Positions 8,067-16,177 of a DNA stretch of 35,345 nt are shown one piece after another. Every line of letters starts with the position of its first letter. Positions within the stretch are counted from its first letter, which is position 1. The stretch comes from Coleofasciculus sp. LEGE 07092 (lineage in GTDB: Bacteria; Cyanobacteriota; Cyanobacteriia; Cyanobacteriales; Coleofasciculaceae). Under the pieces are notes generated by a model. That model made no database searches and had not been told where the DNA came from. It saw only the letters and a list, made by a program, of their open reading frames with translations. Location of the stretch: NCBI RefSeq assembly GCF_015207375.1, contig NZ_JADEWY010000067.1, forward strand, positions 1 through 35,345, read 5' to 3'. The position numbers were made by a program, and so were the translations under genes.

Positions 8067-8174
8067 TATAGCACTTCTCTCTCATGTGAGGTGCAATACG
8101 ACCCCCTCGCATCCCCCTTATAAAGGGGGACTTGAAACTCAAGGACGTACCTCACAAGACTAGGAAACGCTATA
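8067..8174 (+). repeat. MITE-like repeat, copy 1
   Basis: This 108-nt unit is about 90 percent identical to the reverse complement of 13183-13292. It starts TATAGC and ends GCTATA, giving short imperfect terminal inverted repeats. It carries an inner palindrome CCCCCTTATAAAGGGGG. It lies directly after the SCP2-like stop and has no coding capacity. Nothing clear was seen in the remaining sequence up to the next gene. Confidence 0.75.
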
Positions 8175-8291
8175 TATAAAATTTTGCTAAAGATACTCTG
8201 TATCGATTCCATATATCACGTCTATACAGGAAAATAATATGTAGTAAGTAGGTCAGCATTAATATTTGTCGTTGAGGCAAGGTGATTGATA

Positions 8292-9116
8292 ATGTGGCAA
8301 CCTTTTTTGAGACGTGGCAGCTTAATTATGTTGTTCGGCACCTTAGCACTGGTCAATAGTGCTTGCAGTAAGGATGAATCTGCAAGCATTCCCAGTCCCA
8401 CGCCAAGTCAAGCCTCTACTCCTTTACCCTCCCCTTCCCCCCCTCCAAAACCTCAGGTACAAAAACCTCAACCTGCGAATACATCTGATACCTACTCTGA
8501 AGCGATTGATACTGCCAGTAGTGCAGTTACTATCAGTCAATCGGCTGTGAGTCGAGAGGATTGGGGTTTAGTTGCCAATCGCTGGCAAGATGCGATTAAC
8601 TTATTGAAAACGGTGCCAGCTTCAAATCAGAATTACAAGAATGCTCAACAAAAGTTGTCCCAGTACCAAAACCTATTAACCGATGCTAAGGTACGCTCCA
8701 CACCACCGCCGCCGAAACCCAAACAAGGTGACAGCAATCCCCAGTTTTTCTCTGTTCCAGTCAAAGGGCGACCCGGTGGCACGCCTTTGATTGAAGTGAC
8801 TTTCAATGGCAAAAAATTTGATATGCTCTTCGATACTGGTGCTACTAACACCCTGATTACTTTGGCAATGGCTTATACCTTGGACTTGAAAGCGATAGGG
8901 ACAACTCAAGGATTGGTTGCTGATGGGGCAATTGTAGAATTACCACTTGCTGTGATTGAATCAATGGAAATCAATGGTCGCGTCAAGAGAAAGCTCGAAG
9001 TGGCTGTAGCCCCCGCAAGGATGCCGATTGGACTTTTAGGGCAAGATTTTTTTGAAGGTTATGACATTGCGATTAAAGAAAATGTCATTGAGTTTCGCCG
9101 TCGTGCGGGGCTTTGA
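8292..9116 (+). CDS. Secreted retropepsin-like aspartic protease (lipoprotein-like)
   Basis: About 274 residues. The N-terminus MWQPFLRRGSLIMLFG continues into a hydrophobic stretch ending NSAC, a signal peptide with a probable lipidation Cys. A Pro/Ser/Thr/Lys linker follows, then a helical segment (EAIDTASSAVTISQSAV, DWGLVANRWQDAINLL), another proline-rich linker, and a C-terminal retroviral-type aspartic protease domain. The active-site loop is FDMLFDTGATNTLIT, followed by VADGAIVELP and GLLGQDFFEGYDI. With a single DTGA motif the enzyme must act as a homodimer, as in bacterial clan AA proteases. I chose the ATG at 8292; an upstream TTG at 8286 adds only two residues. The substrate is unknown, and action at the cell envelope is inferred. 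Confidence 0.8.
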   Translation: MWQPFLRRGSLIMLFGTLALVNSACSKDESASIPSPTPSQASTPLPSPSPPPKPQVQKPQPANTSDTYSEAIDTASSAVTISQSAVSREDWGLVANRWQDAINLLKTVPASNQNYKNAQQKLSQYQNLLTDAKVRSTPPPPKPKQGDSNPQFFSVPVKGRPGGTPLIEVTFNGKKFDMLFDTGATNTLITLAMAYTLDLKAIGTTQGLVADGAIVELPLAVIESMEINGRVKRKLEVAVAPARMPIGLLGQDFFEGYDIAIKENVIEFRRRAGL

Positions 9117-9223
9117 GCAAGTTTCAATGCCTGATAGGGATTCAGGAGAATTCAGACGGGTTACCAATGCCGCCGCCCCTGGTATATATCAGCGAACAAC
9201 CCAGAAGTTTGAGCGATCGCCCC

Positions 9224-9252
9224 ATTAAAAAATAAGGTGGGCATTGCCCACC
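9224..9252 (-). terminator. Rho-independent terminator of rtcB
   Basis: On the minus strand GGTGGGCAATGCCCACC (9236-9252) forms a perfect stem with a tiny loop and is followed by TTATTTTTT. It begins 12 nt after the rtcB stop and matches the rtcB orientation. The converging gene at 8292 could use the same stem, but there the tail is not T-rich. Confidence 0.75.
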
Positions 9253-9264
9253 CTACAGTATCAT

Positions 9265-9984
9265 TCAACCTTTCACACAAACCACCTGCTTCAGCGTCGC
9301 AACAACTTCCACCAAATCAGCTTGATTGTTCATCACCTCATCTATTGATTTATAAGCACCCGGAATTTCATCCAAAACACCCTCATCTTTGCGACACTCA
9401 ACACCCTTCGTTTGCTCAAGCAAATCATCGAGTGAGAACTGTTTCTTCGCCTTCTTGCGAGACATCAAACGCCCAGCGCCGTGGGAGCAAGAACAGTAAC
9501 TATCGTGATTCCCCTTACCCTTAACGATGAAAGACTTTGCTCCCATCGAACCAGGAATAATCCCATAATCCTCTTCCCGCGCCCGAACTGCACCTTTGCG
9601 AGTGACGTACACCTCTTCACCAAAATGCACTTCCTTTTCAGCATAATTGTGATGGCAGTTCACCTCTAGCAATGGCTTTGTGGGCTTACCCCCAGCCAAA
9701 TGCTTCTCAATAATCCTCTTGAAACGAGCCATCATTACATCCCGATTATATCGGGCATAATTCTGCGCCCATTGCAAATCTCGCCAGTATGCCTGAAACT
9801 CTGGTGTTCCGGCTACAAAGTAGGCTAAATCCATGTCAGGCAAACGATTATCTGCTAATTTCGCTAACTCCTTGGCAGTGCTTATGTGGCATTGAGCCAG
9901 CTTATTGCCAATATTTCGCGAACCGGAATGCAGCATTAACCAGACTGAGTTCTCAGTATCGATGCACACTTCAATAAAGTGATT
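9265..9984 (-). CDS. rtcB: RtcB RNA ligase, exon 2 (C-terminal 239 residues)
   Basis: This continues exon 1 after the intron and begins with Asn-His-Phe of the active-site motif GGGNHF. It contains WLMLHSGSRNIGN, EVNCHHNYAEKE and YCSCSHGAGRLMSR. The His in SHGAGR is the family's GMP-accepting residue, and the other His residues bind Mn2+. RtcB joins RNA 2',3'-cyclic phosphate or 3'-phosphate ends to 5'-hydroxyl ends using GTP. Nothing sensible starts this half independently: a TTG lies exactly at the junction, but there is no ribosome-binding site and the domain would be incomplete. With exon 1 the protein is 393 residues, a normal length for the short bacterial RtcB type. Confidence 0.9.
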   Translation of the reverse strand, partial: NHFIEVCIDTENSVWLMLHSGSRNIGNKLAQCHISTAKELAKLADNRLPDMDLAYFVAGTPEFQAYWRDLQWAQNYARYNRDVMMARFKRIIEKHLAGGKPTKPLLEVNCHHNYAEKEVHFGEEVYVTRKGAVRAREEDYGIIPGSMGAKSFIVKGKGNHDSYCSCSHGAGRLMSRKKAKKQFSLDDLLEQTKGVECRKDEGVLDEIPGAYKSIDEVMNNQADLVEVVATLKQVVCVKG

Positions 9985-10378
9985 CAATTTGTTACTAATT
10001 GCTTACTAAGCTTTTTAAGTCTCCAACGTCTAAGTTCAATACTGTTTCGACTTCTGCTTAACACTTTCACTGCACACTAGACTGAATGGGTAGTAATAAA
10101 CTGATCTTCTTTGTATACAGTTATATTGATATTAGTGGTTTCCATCAGACCACAATATCATAAATGAAAGTTGCAATCGACCAAGTCATTTCTGCTTGGT
10201 TCTATACCTTCCTATTCGGTATAGTTCGGAGCACACCTTCATCCTAATTACTTAGGATGCCCAAGTCCCTCTGCTCTCTACAGGGCGTATTACCGCTTCC
10301 CTCGGTATTAGCATCTCAGCCTTCACCGATTTGGACGAGTTTTTATTACTGTATTACTACAGTAAGGGGCAATCCTTT
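9985..10378 (-). ncRNA. Probable group I intron interrupting rtcB (394 nt, no encoded endonuclease)
   Basis: Reading the minus strand, exon 1 ends AGGGGGU and exon 2 begins AAUC. Intron nucleotides 5-15 (GAUUGCCCCUU) pair without a break with the joined exons: P1 is seven pairs with the U.G wobble exactly at the 5' splice site, and P10 is four Watson-Crick pairs with exon 2. The intron ends in G, as group I introns do. P2 is a perfect 8-bp hairpin with a GUAA tetraloop (10346-10365). UCGGU/ACCGA, after an AAA joint and enclosing a GAA joint, fits P4. Another 7-bp GUAA hairpin lies near intron nt 121-138. I could not assign P3 and P7 with confidence. Excision restores GGGNHF in frame. There is no open frame for a homing endonuclease. 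Confidence 0.82.
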
Positions 10379-10840
10379 ACCCCCTCCGAGAGAACCCAAT
10401 TGTTTCATGGCTTTTCCTTGCAAATCCCGCACCCCTCGATGCAGTTCTTTGAAATGATTCCAGGCTTGCCAATTAGATACAGCTTTCTCAACCTCTTTAT
10501 TTTGGTTAAACCCAACTGGAATAGCAGCTTCAATATCCAGACGAATTGTCTTGAGTTTGCCCTCTAGTTGCTCTACCACAAATGGGGTTTTCATCGCAGC
10601 CATACCGCAACCCACGTCCACGCCCACAGCGGCTGGAATTACTGCTTCTTTTGTAGCAATTACAGACCCAACTAACGCTCCTTTACCCAGGTGAACATCC
10701 GGCATTAATGCCACATGCTTGAACACAAAAGGTAGAGAAGCAACATTTTTTGCCATCTTGGTTTCTTCATGGGCAAGGGCGTGATTTGCCCATGACAGTA
10801 CGGGGGTTGGTGCGGAAAGTTTAAGTTTTTCGTAAGGCAT
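10379..10840 (-). CDS. rtcB: RtcB RNA ligase, exon 1 (N-terminal 154 residues)
   Basis: It starts MPYEKLKLSAPTPVLSW and carries the early RtcB motifs HVALMPDVHLGKGALVG and VGVDVGCGM; the Asp and Cys of DVGCG bind Mn2+. It ends QLGSLGGG, where the frame runs into the intron and stops after ten foreign codons (KGLPLTVVIQ). Joined to exon 2 it reads GSLGGGNHFIEVC with no codon lost. Unspliced mRNA would give a fragment without the catalytic His, so activity depends on splicing. Upstream on the same strand are the initiator tRNA and its terminator, so rtcB should have its own promoter in the AT-rich 10841-10935; no exact -35/-10 pair is assigned. Confidence 0.9.
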
Positions 10841-10935
10841 AAATATGCGCCTCTCTACAATATACTACATATGCTACAAAATAAATACAAAACCGTCAAC
10901 TCGATTTTGATGCCAGATAAAGAAAATAGACATAA

Positions 10936-10974
10936 AACAAAGCCCCACAACCTTTTATTGATTGCAGGGCTTGT
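10936..10974 (-). terminator. Rho-independent terminator after tRNA-fMet
   Basis: On the minus strand AAGCCCTGCAA pairs with TTGTGGGGCTT (11 pairs, two of them G.T), with an 11-nt loop and then TGTTTT. It begins 8 nt past the CCA end of the tRNA in the same orientation and separates the tRNA from rtcB. Confidence 0.75.
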
Positions 10975-10982
10975 TTTTAATT

Positions 10983-11059
<77 letters not shown>

Positions 11060-11160
11060 TCGCTTTATCTAGTGTAACTCCTTATTGCCGAAGTGACAAC
11101 TAGGAAGAAGTTAAATGTTGATTAAGTAGAAAAAATACCCAACTTCCTATCCGTTCTATT

Positions 11161-12117
11161 CTAAAGAACCATCGAGAGTTCGCCAATCACCTCTAACCGT
11201 TTGAAATCACCAAAATGCATAAAGGATTCTGCCAGGGTTTCCGCCACGGAGGGAGTAATCCAACCCATCTGCTTTAAAAGTTGAATGGCAACGGCATACT
11301 TAGCACGTTTAGCTCCATCCATAACCTTAATCGCCATACCTAATCCCGCACCAACGCGACCGATACATTGAATTCCTTCTGCACCTGCCTTACTCACGAG
11401 TTCTCCTTCCGTCAATTGCATCAACTTCGTATCAAACGCGCCTTCTCCTGCCACTAGAGTTGGGTGATGGGTCATGGCGCGGATAATTCGCTCCATTGCC
11501 AAATTGTCTCCCGATGCTAGCTGGGCGTACAAGGATGCGATTTGACCGAGTTGGATAAAATAAGTGGGTGCGCCGCAGTCATCGTGGGCAAGAATCAACT
11601 CATCGGGAGGTATTCGCATCAACTCAGCCACTTGGCTCAAGATTAGCTTTTGGATGGGGTGGTTGTATTGTAAGTAACTGTTCGTCGGCCACTGCCGTTG
11701 CTTACAGACAGCCAACATTCCGGCGTGTTTGCCTGAGCAGTTGTACTCTAGAGGACTTTGCTTTCCAGGCGGTGTCGGACATTGCAACATGGATGGATCA
11801 ACATCACAGCGCCAAAGGATTTTAAAAACTTGGCGTACCTGTTCCAACCTACCTTGATGGGAACTACACATAATCGCCAAGTCCCGGTCGTTCAGGTTGT
11901 AATGCTCCAAGGTGCCTGTGGTAATAACCGCTAGTGCCTGAAACGGTTTGAGACCTGAACGAATAAATGTTGATGTTTCTGAATTACCCGCCACAGACAG
12001 TACTCGTCCTCGGCAATCGCAGAGGGCGGCTTGGACGCGATGGGTTGATTCGACGATGCCTTCCCTTAGTAAACGAACGTCTAAGTTCGGCGCTTGATTG
12101 CGTTTTCCCCTTGTCAT
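11161..12117 (-). CDS. Asparaginase, PF06089 family (rhizobial ReAIV-type)
   Basis: 318 residues resembling the L-asparaginase II family typified by Rhizobium etli enzymes, unrelated to the classical type I/II asparaginases. Visible motifs are FIRSGLKPFQA (the Ser-x-x-Lys active-site pair), SSHQGR, YNCSGKHAGML with Cys and Lys, and ILAHDDCGAPTYF, whose Cys is part of the family's zinc site. These enzymes hydrolyse L-asparagine to aspartate and ammonia. No signal peptide is present, so it is cytosolic. It is last of four minus-strand genes (yqeK, rsfS, CGLD27, this), 91 nt after the previous stop. Substrate preference cannot be read from sequence. Confidence 0.85.
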   Translation of the reverse strand: MTRGKRNQAPNLDVRLLREGIVESTHRVQAALCDCRGRVLSVAGNSETSTFIRSGLKPFQALAVITTGTLEHYNLNDRDLAIMCSSHQGRLEQVRQVFKILWRCDVDPSMLQCPTPPGKQSPLEYNCSGKHAGMLAVCKQRQWPTNSYLQYNHPIQKLILSQVAELMRIPPDELILAHDDCGAPTYFIQLGQIASLYAQLASGDNLAMERIIRAMTHHPTLVAGEGAFDTKLMQLTEGELVSKAGAEGIQCIGRVGAGLGMAIKVMDGAKRAKYAVAIQLLKQMGWITPSVAETLAESFMHFGDFKRLEVIGELSMVL

Positions 12118-12208
12118 GCTTAAGACTATACCATCGACAGGGAACAGGATAACGGGCTTGAGGGTAAAAAAGATGCTACTTCAATCATGGGCTTTTTCGA
12201 TTTCGGAT

Positions 12209-12721
12209 TTACAAAAAATTCCAAATCAGGCTACCACTTATAACGAAAAGAACAATAACACCAAACGTCCATTTCAGACGTTGCAGAAGGGGTTGGACTT
12301 GATAAGAGACGATCAAGCGATCGCGAGTCACTACTTCTGAAGGTTTTGTCCAAGTTTGACCATCATACCAGCCTGACTCTTCATAGGATATAGTCTTCCG
12401 GAAGAGGCGATCGCTCACGTAAGACCAACCCAGGTAGAGTCGCAGCAGGATTAGCATCACAAAGACCAAAGCACCGGCTCCACCCGCCAAAATAAACTGC
12501 ACCAGATGCTTTTGCGGCGCAAAACTCGCTGCGGCTACTGGACCTGCAATCAGCCAGCTCAATCCCCAGACGCAAGCTAGCTTTGTCACATAGCTCCGAA
12601 GATCTCGCCTAACCCAGCCAAAAAAGTAAGAATCTGCTAATTGCTGATACTCGTTAACGGGTTGCTGCTCAGTAGGAACGGGACAGATAGAAACAGAAGA
12701 TTCCATCCTGCTTTTCATCAT
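12209..12721 (-). CDS. CGLD27 family (DUF1230) membrane protein
   Basis: 170 residues matching the CGLD27/DUF1230 family conserved in cyanobacteria and plants. The signature stretches are [15 protein letters not shown], the hydrophobic [40 protein letters not shown], and the hydrophilic [19 protein letters not shown] with [14 protein letters not shown], then a final membrane segment. Three transmembrane helices are likely. The plant homologue is a chloroplast GreenCut protein; a role in photosynthesis or chloroplast homeostasis is known only in outline. The start ATG overlaps the rsfS stop by 4 nt (ATGA), so translation is coupled. Confidence 0.85.
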   Translation of the reverse strand: MMKSRMESSVSICPVPTEQQPVNEYQQLADSYFFGWVRRDLRSYVTKLACVWGLSWLIAGPVAAASFAPQKHLVQFILAGGAGALVFVMLILLRLYLGWSYVSDRLFRKTISYEESGWYDGQTWTKPSEVVTRDRLIVSYQVQPLLQRLKWTFGVIVLFVISGSLIWNFL

Positions 12722-13140
12722 TGTTGCGGCTGTTGGGGCTGAAACTCAATCTGCTCGGCGTGACCCCAAAACGCTTCCAAATTATAGAATTCCCGTTCTT
12801 GGGGTAGCATGATGTGGACAATAACCTCACCATAGTCCTGAAGTATCCAGCTCCCATCGCTTTGTCCTTCCGTTCGTAGCGGCAACCGTTGCCAAACCTC
12901 TTCCACTTGCTGCTTGATCGACTGAGAAATCGCCCTCACCTGCACTCGAGAAAAGCCGGTAACAATTACAAAGTAATCCGTTAGGTAGGATACCTCTGCC
13001 ACCCCGAGGATTTGAATATCTGCTCCTTTACGGTCATCGGCTGCCTGGGCAATGGTTAATGCCAATTCCCGGCTTATCTGCTGTTGTTGGGTTTCAGTGG
13101 TTAGTAAAGTAGATGACATATTAAATGGATCTCTCATCAA
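12718..13140 (-). CDS. rsfS: Ribosomal silencing factor RsfS (Iojap/YbeB family)
   Basis: 140 residues with the RsfS core: [57 protein letters not shown] and [13 protein letters not shown]. RsfS binds ribosomal protein L14 and blocks subunit joining when nutrients are short. A short Gln-rich tail follows the domain. Downstream it overlaps the CGLD27 gene by 4 nt. Upstream, yqeK lies on the same strand, but 238 nt containing a MITE-like repeat separate them, so rsfS may have its own promoter here. The start could be the first ATG or the one eight codons in (MSSTLL); both keep the whole domain. Confidence 0.9.
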   Translation of the reverse strand: MMRDPFNMSSTLLTTETQQQQISRELALTIAQAADDRKGADIQILGVAEVSYLTDYFVIVTGFSRVQVRAISQSIKQQVEEVWQRLPLRTEGQSDGSWILQDYGEVIVHIMLPQEREFYNLEAFWGHAEQIEFQPQQPQQ

Positions 13141-13182
13141 ATTCTACAGAAACAAAGTGAATCGACATTGAACTCCAAAGGG

Positions 13183-13292
13183 TATATAGCGTTTCCTAGT
13201 CTTGTGAGGTACGTCTTTGAGCTTCAAGTCCCCCTTTATAAGGGGGATGCGAGGGGGTCATATTGCACCTCATATAAGAGAGAACCGCTATA
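13183..13292 (-). repeat. MITE-like repeat, copy 2 (inverted relative to copy 1)
   Basis: The reverse complement of this block aligns with 8067-8174 at about 90 percent identity over its whole length, including the terminal TATAGCG-type ends and the inner CCCCC/GGGGG palindrome. It lies between yqeK and rsfS, genes that are usually adjacent in cyanobacteria, and so widens their spacing. Confidence 0.75.
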
Positions 13293-13378
13293 GGAACTGA
13301 ATGACCGCCAGTTACATAGACGATTAGCAGACAATTCCCCCATTTTTTATTGTGTAACATCTAACTTCACTTGCTGTA

Positions 13379-14008
13379 TCAAGCCGTTAAAACATCAATC
13401 GAATGGCGGACTGACTGCTGTTTTTCGCTGAACGCTTGCACCGCCCAATTCCGCGTTAAAATCATGCGCGGGTGAATGAGGCGACGGGTATCCAGCAGGA
13501 GTTTCAACGAATACTCACAGGTTAGCCAAACCGCTTTGTGAAGGTCTTGTCGGCTCACTTGCCGCAGAGCTTCCAACTCGGGTGTATCGCCACGACCGGG
13601 TTCTAAGCTGTCAGCCAGAAACACAACACAGCTCAAGTCACTCATGCCGGGACGCCCCAAGGTGTGCAGCGCGATCGCTTGTAACACAGCTTCATCTTGA
13701 ATACCAAAATGCTCTCTAGCAACAATGGCGCTAGCATCAGCGTGCAATAAATGAGGATTGGCTGCCAAAACTGAATCTACTTCTATGCCTTGATCCCGCG
13801 CTATCTGTAATAATACTTTGGGCTTAAAGTATTTAGCCAGATCGTGCAGCAACCCGGCTCTAGCTGCCTGCTCCCCATCAAGATGATAGTGACAAGCCAG
13901 CTCAACAGACATCTGCTCGACCCTTAAGATATGGTCAATTCGAGCGGCGGGAACATTGTCGGCTAACCAGGTTAAAACCCGATCACGCATTCCATCAAAA
14001 AACTCCAA
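13379..14008 (-). CDS. yqeK: YqeK-family HD hydrolase, diadenosine tetraphosphatase
   Basis: 209 residues with an HD phosphohydrolase domain. The metal ligands are His in RIDHILRVEQM, the HD of GLLHDLAK, His in LLHADASAI, and His in AIALHTLGRPGMS; the signature ends VFLADSLEPGR. YqeK enzymes split Ap4A symmetrically to two ADP, using an Fe/metal site. It is the first gene of the minus-strand run yqeK-rsfS-CGLD27-asparaginase, a common neighbourhood in bacteria. A palindrome with CGTTA/TAACG arms lies about 20 nt before the start and might be an operator; nothing more supports that. Between this gene and the glycosyltransferase, 14009-14174 holds no gene. Confidence 0.9.
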   Translation of the reverse strand: MEFFDGMRDRVLTWLADNVPAARIDHILRVEQMSVELACHYHLDGEQAARAGLLHDLAKYFKPKVLLQIARDQGIEVDSVLAANPHLLHADASAIVAREHFGIQDEAVLQAIALHTLGRPGMSDLSCVVFLADSLEPGRGDTPELEALRQVSRQDLHKAVWLTCEYSLKLLLDTRRLIHPRMILTRNWAVQAFSEKQQSVRHSIDVLTA

Positions 14009-14174
14009 AGGACACCATCTCGTCTTACGTTACTGTAACGTTGCACCACACCACTAGGCCGGTCGGGTAAAGTGCGCCTTCCCTGCTGGTAGCATTTTTG
14101 GTGCAACCGCCTGCTACTCAATAACGGTATTAGTCCTGTCAACCAAGAGAACCGTTAATTGCCCCCATTCTACC

Positions 14175-15503
14175 TCAAGGCTCTTGAATAGCAGCAAAGA
14201 GTTTTTCGTAGCTGTCAAGAGCTGTCTCAAAAGAATAGTGGGCTTCTGCGTACTCCCTACCTTTTTCACCCAATGCTTTAAGTGTATCGGCATGAAGGTA
14301 TAAATCTACAATCGTGGCGGCGAGGATATCAGGATCTTCTGGAGGGATAACGATGCCGCCGCCGCTTTTTTGGATGGCACTAGCTGCCGTGCCTTCAGCG
14401 GGAACCGATGCCAAAATCGCCCGACCGCTTGCCATCAAAACAGGAATTTTTGAAGGCATATTGAAATCAATCACATTCTTTTTTTGTAACACCAATCCCA
14501 CATCGGCTGCTGCTAACATTTCTGGCAGGTGGGCGCGGGGTTGAAAGGGCAGCAGTTGTACATTCGTTGCTTGACAGGTTTCTTTGTACAGTTTCAGTTG
14601 CTCCAACGCCTCGGTTTCTTTGAGTGACAATTGTTTCAATAACGTTTGAGCGTCCACGTCCCATTGCTCTAGAGCCTTGACTTCTTCTTGCTGCAATCGC
14701 TCTAACGCCTTCTCTTCTCCCACAATCACGATCGCAATACCAGGAATGTGACGCAGGCGAACGGCTGCCCCAATAACGGTTTCTAAGGGTTGGGACTTGG
14801 CAATATTACCGGAGTACATCAGTACAAATTTGCCATTGAGTTGATGCTTGGTGCGGAAGGCGTTGGGTTCTTTCGGCAAGGGTTTGATGAAATTAGTCTC
14901 AACCCAGTTGGGAATCAGTTTAATTTTCTCTGGAGGAACATTTTTGTTGAGCAAGTTTTTTTCAAACCCCTCAGCAATGACACTAATCTTGGTAGCCCTT
15001 CGGTAGGCAAAGGTTTCCAAACGTTTAAAGACACGAATCAGCTTAGAGTTCGTCAAAAGTTCAAGCTGAATCGCAGCATCTGGCAAAATGTCTTGAAGAT
15101 TTAATACAATTGGCGTGCGGTGTATCCATCCCAAAAGAGCTGCTGGCAGGCAAACAGGTAGAGGTGGGGCAGTGGTAAGAATAACATCGGGACGTTTGCC
15201 TTTGAGAGCGTGAATAAAACTAGTCGCGACAAAACTAACTTCTAATAACAGTCGGTCGATCAAACTCGGTTGAGGGCGAATCCAGACATAACTGCGCTGG
15301 ATCGCAACACCGTTGATGCACTCCGTGCAGTAAAGTTTACCTCGGTATTGCTCATAGGTTTCTTTCTGAGGATACCAGGGCATACCTGTTACGACACGCA
15401 CTTGGTGACCTCTTCTTACCAAACCTTCTGCCAGTTCGGTCATGAGAGGAGCAATCCCGATGGGTTCTGGATGATAGTTGTAAGAATAGAGTAGAATTTG
15501 CAT
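14175..15503 (-). CDS. WcaI-like glycosyltransferase, GT4 family
   Basis: 442 residues with a GT-B fold. The N-terminal domain opens MQILLYSYNYHPEPIGIAP and holds GMPWYPQ and NLQDILPDAA; the C-terminal domain has LMYSGNIAKSQPLE and the acceptor/nucleotide loop MPSKIPVLMASGRAIL, GGGIVIPPEDP. It resembles colanic acid-type WcaI fucosyltransferases, which add sugars to exopolysaccharide repeat units from nucleotide sugars; the sugar is not predictable. An extra helical segment of about 45 residues rich in Glu, Lys, Leu and Gln interrupts the C-terminal domain after VIVGEEKAL. It is last after the STAS-sugar transferase and the kinase-like gene on the same strand, 214 nt from the latter; that gap holds no gene. 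Confidence 0.85.
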   Translation of the reverse strand: MQILLYSYNYHPEPIGIAPLMTELAEGLVRRGHQVRVVTGMPWYPQKETYEQYRGKLYCTECINGVAIQRSYVWIRPQPSLIDRLLLEVSFVATSFIHALKGKRPDVILTTAPPLPVCLPAALLGWIHRTPIVLNLQDILPDAAIQLELLTNSKLIRVFKRLETFAYRRATKISVIAEGFEKNLLNKNVPPEKIKLIPNWVETNFIKPLPKEPNAFRTKHQLNGKFVLMYSGNIAKSQPLETVIGAAVRLRHIPGIAIVIVGEEKALERLQQEEVKALEQWDVDAQTLLKQLSLKETEALEQLKLYKETCQATNVQLLPFQPRAHLPEMLAAADVGLVLQKKNVIDFNMPSKIPVLMASGRAILASVPAEGTAASAIQKSGGGIVIPPEDPDILAATIVDLYLHADTLKALGEKGREYAEAHYSFETALDSYEKLFAAIQEP

Positions 15504-15717
15504 AAACTAAGATTGCAAATTTAGGCTGGACTTCTTGAGTGAGGTGGGGTGTAGCAACAATATTCGTTTAGGTGTCTACCCAAAATGTTTTAAAATTACC
15601 TGAAGAAGAAGACAAATAAAGGGCGTTCGACTCTAGAGAATTTGCTGCGTGAATATTTCTCCCTCCTAAGAGTGTAGCCGGCTCATCATGAACTCATGCA
15701 GGAGTTGTTGCCCCAAC

Positions 15718-16152
15718 TTAGCACCACTTGAGCATTAATAAGCAATTCCGCTGGTCAGACAGACGCTGGTAAGACAGTTCGTCTGTAAAGCGGTACATAA
15801 AAATTAATCCTCTACCGTCTTCTTTCTCTAGGGGATTGCACTTTTCTTGGCATAGAACTTGGAGTTTGGTTAGCAAATCAAAGGGTTCACCTCGATCCCA
15901 AATTCGCATCTCTAGGCGATTAGCAAACACTTTCAGTTCCAGTTCAATCGGCGTGGTTGGGGGTAAATGCCGATGAGCGTGTCGAACTGCATTCGTAAAA
16001 CCTTCTTCTAACGCCACTTGACATCCCCACCAAAAGTCTTTAGGCCATCGCGGTGAAACAAATTGCTCAAACCACTGCAAGACTTCTTTTACCGCGTTTA
16101 AGTCCGTTTCTACCTGAAGGCAGGATTGTTTGATAGGTTCTTCATTTTGCAT
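15718..16152 (-). CDS. Anti-sigma-factor-type serine kinase (RsbW-like HATPase)
   Basis: About 144 residues from the ATG at 16152. The GHKL ATPase motifs are visible: N-box VALEEGFTNAVRHAH with Glu and Asn, G1 box IWDRGEPFD, and G2-like EDGRGLIFMYRFTD. RsbW-type kinases phosphorylate a Ser on STAS-domain partners and release or bind regulators accordingly. The frame is open up to an ATG at 16212, which would overlap the previous gene and add unconserved residues, so I prefer 16152, 26 nt after that gene's stop. The neighbour immediately upstream has a STAS domain with the target Ser, suggesting a cis-encoded partner-switch pair controlling exopolysaccharide synthesis. That pairing is inference. 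Confidence 0.85.
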   Translation of the reverse strand: MQNEEPIKQSCLQVETDLNAVKEVLQWFEQFVSPRWPKDFWWGCQVALEEGFTNAVRHAHRHLPPTTPIELELKVFANRLEMRIWDRGEPFDLLTKLQVLCQEKCNPLEKEDGRGLIFMYRFTDELSYQRLSDQRNCLLMLKWC

Positions 16153-16177
16153 TATCCGAAAACAATTCCAGATATTT

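Noticed and set aside
9237..9524. Plus-strand open frame opposite rtcB exon 2
   Set aside because: It is antisense to well-conserved RtcB sequence and its product has no recognisable features.
9985..10378. Group II intron or intein in rtcB
   Set aside because: The 5' end lacks GUGYG, there is no domain V-like hairpin near the 3' end, and the insertion has stops in the RtcB frame, which excludes an intein. The continuous guide pairing fits group I.
9265..10840. rtcB as a simple frameshifted pseudogene or two separate genes
   Set aside because: The halves meet exactly at a conserved motif with no residue lost once the insertion is removed, and both halves are otherwise intact.
14028..14040. 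CGTTACTGTAACG palindrome upstream of yqeK as an operator
   Set aside because: It is short, with no second copy and no adjacent regulator; kept only as a remark in the yqeK entry.
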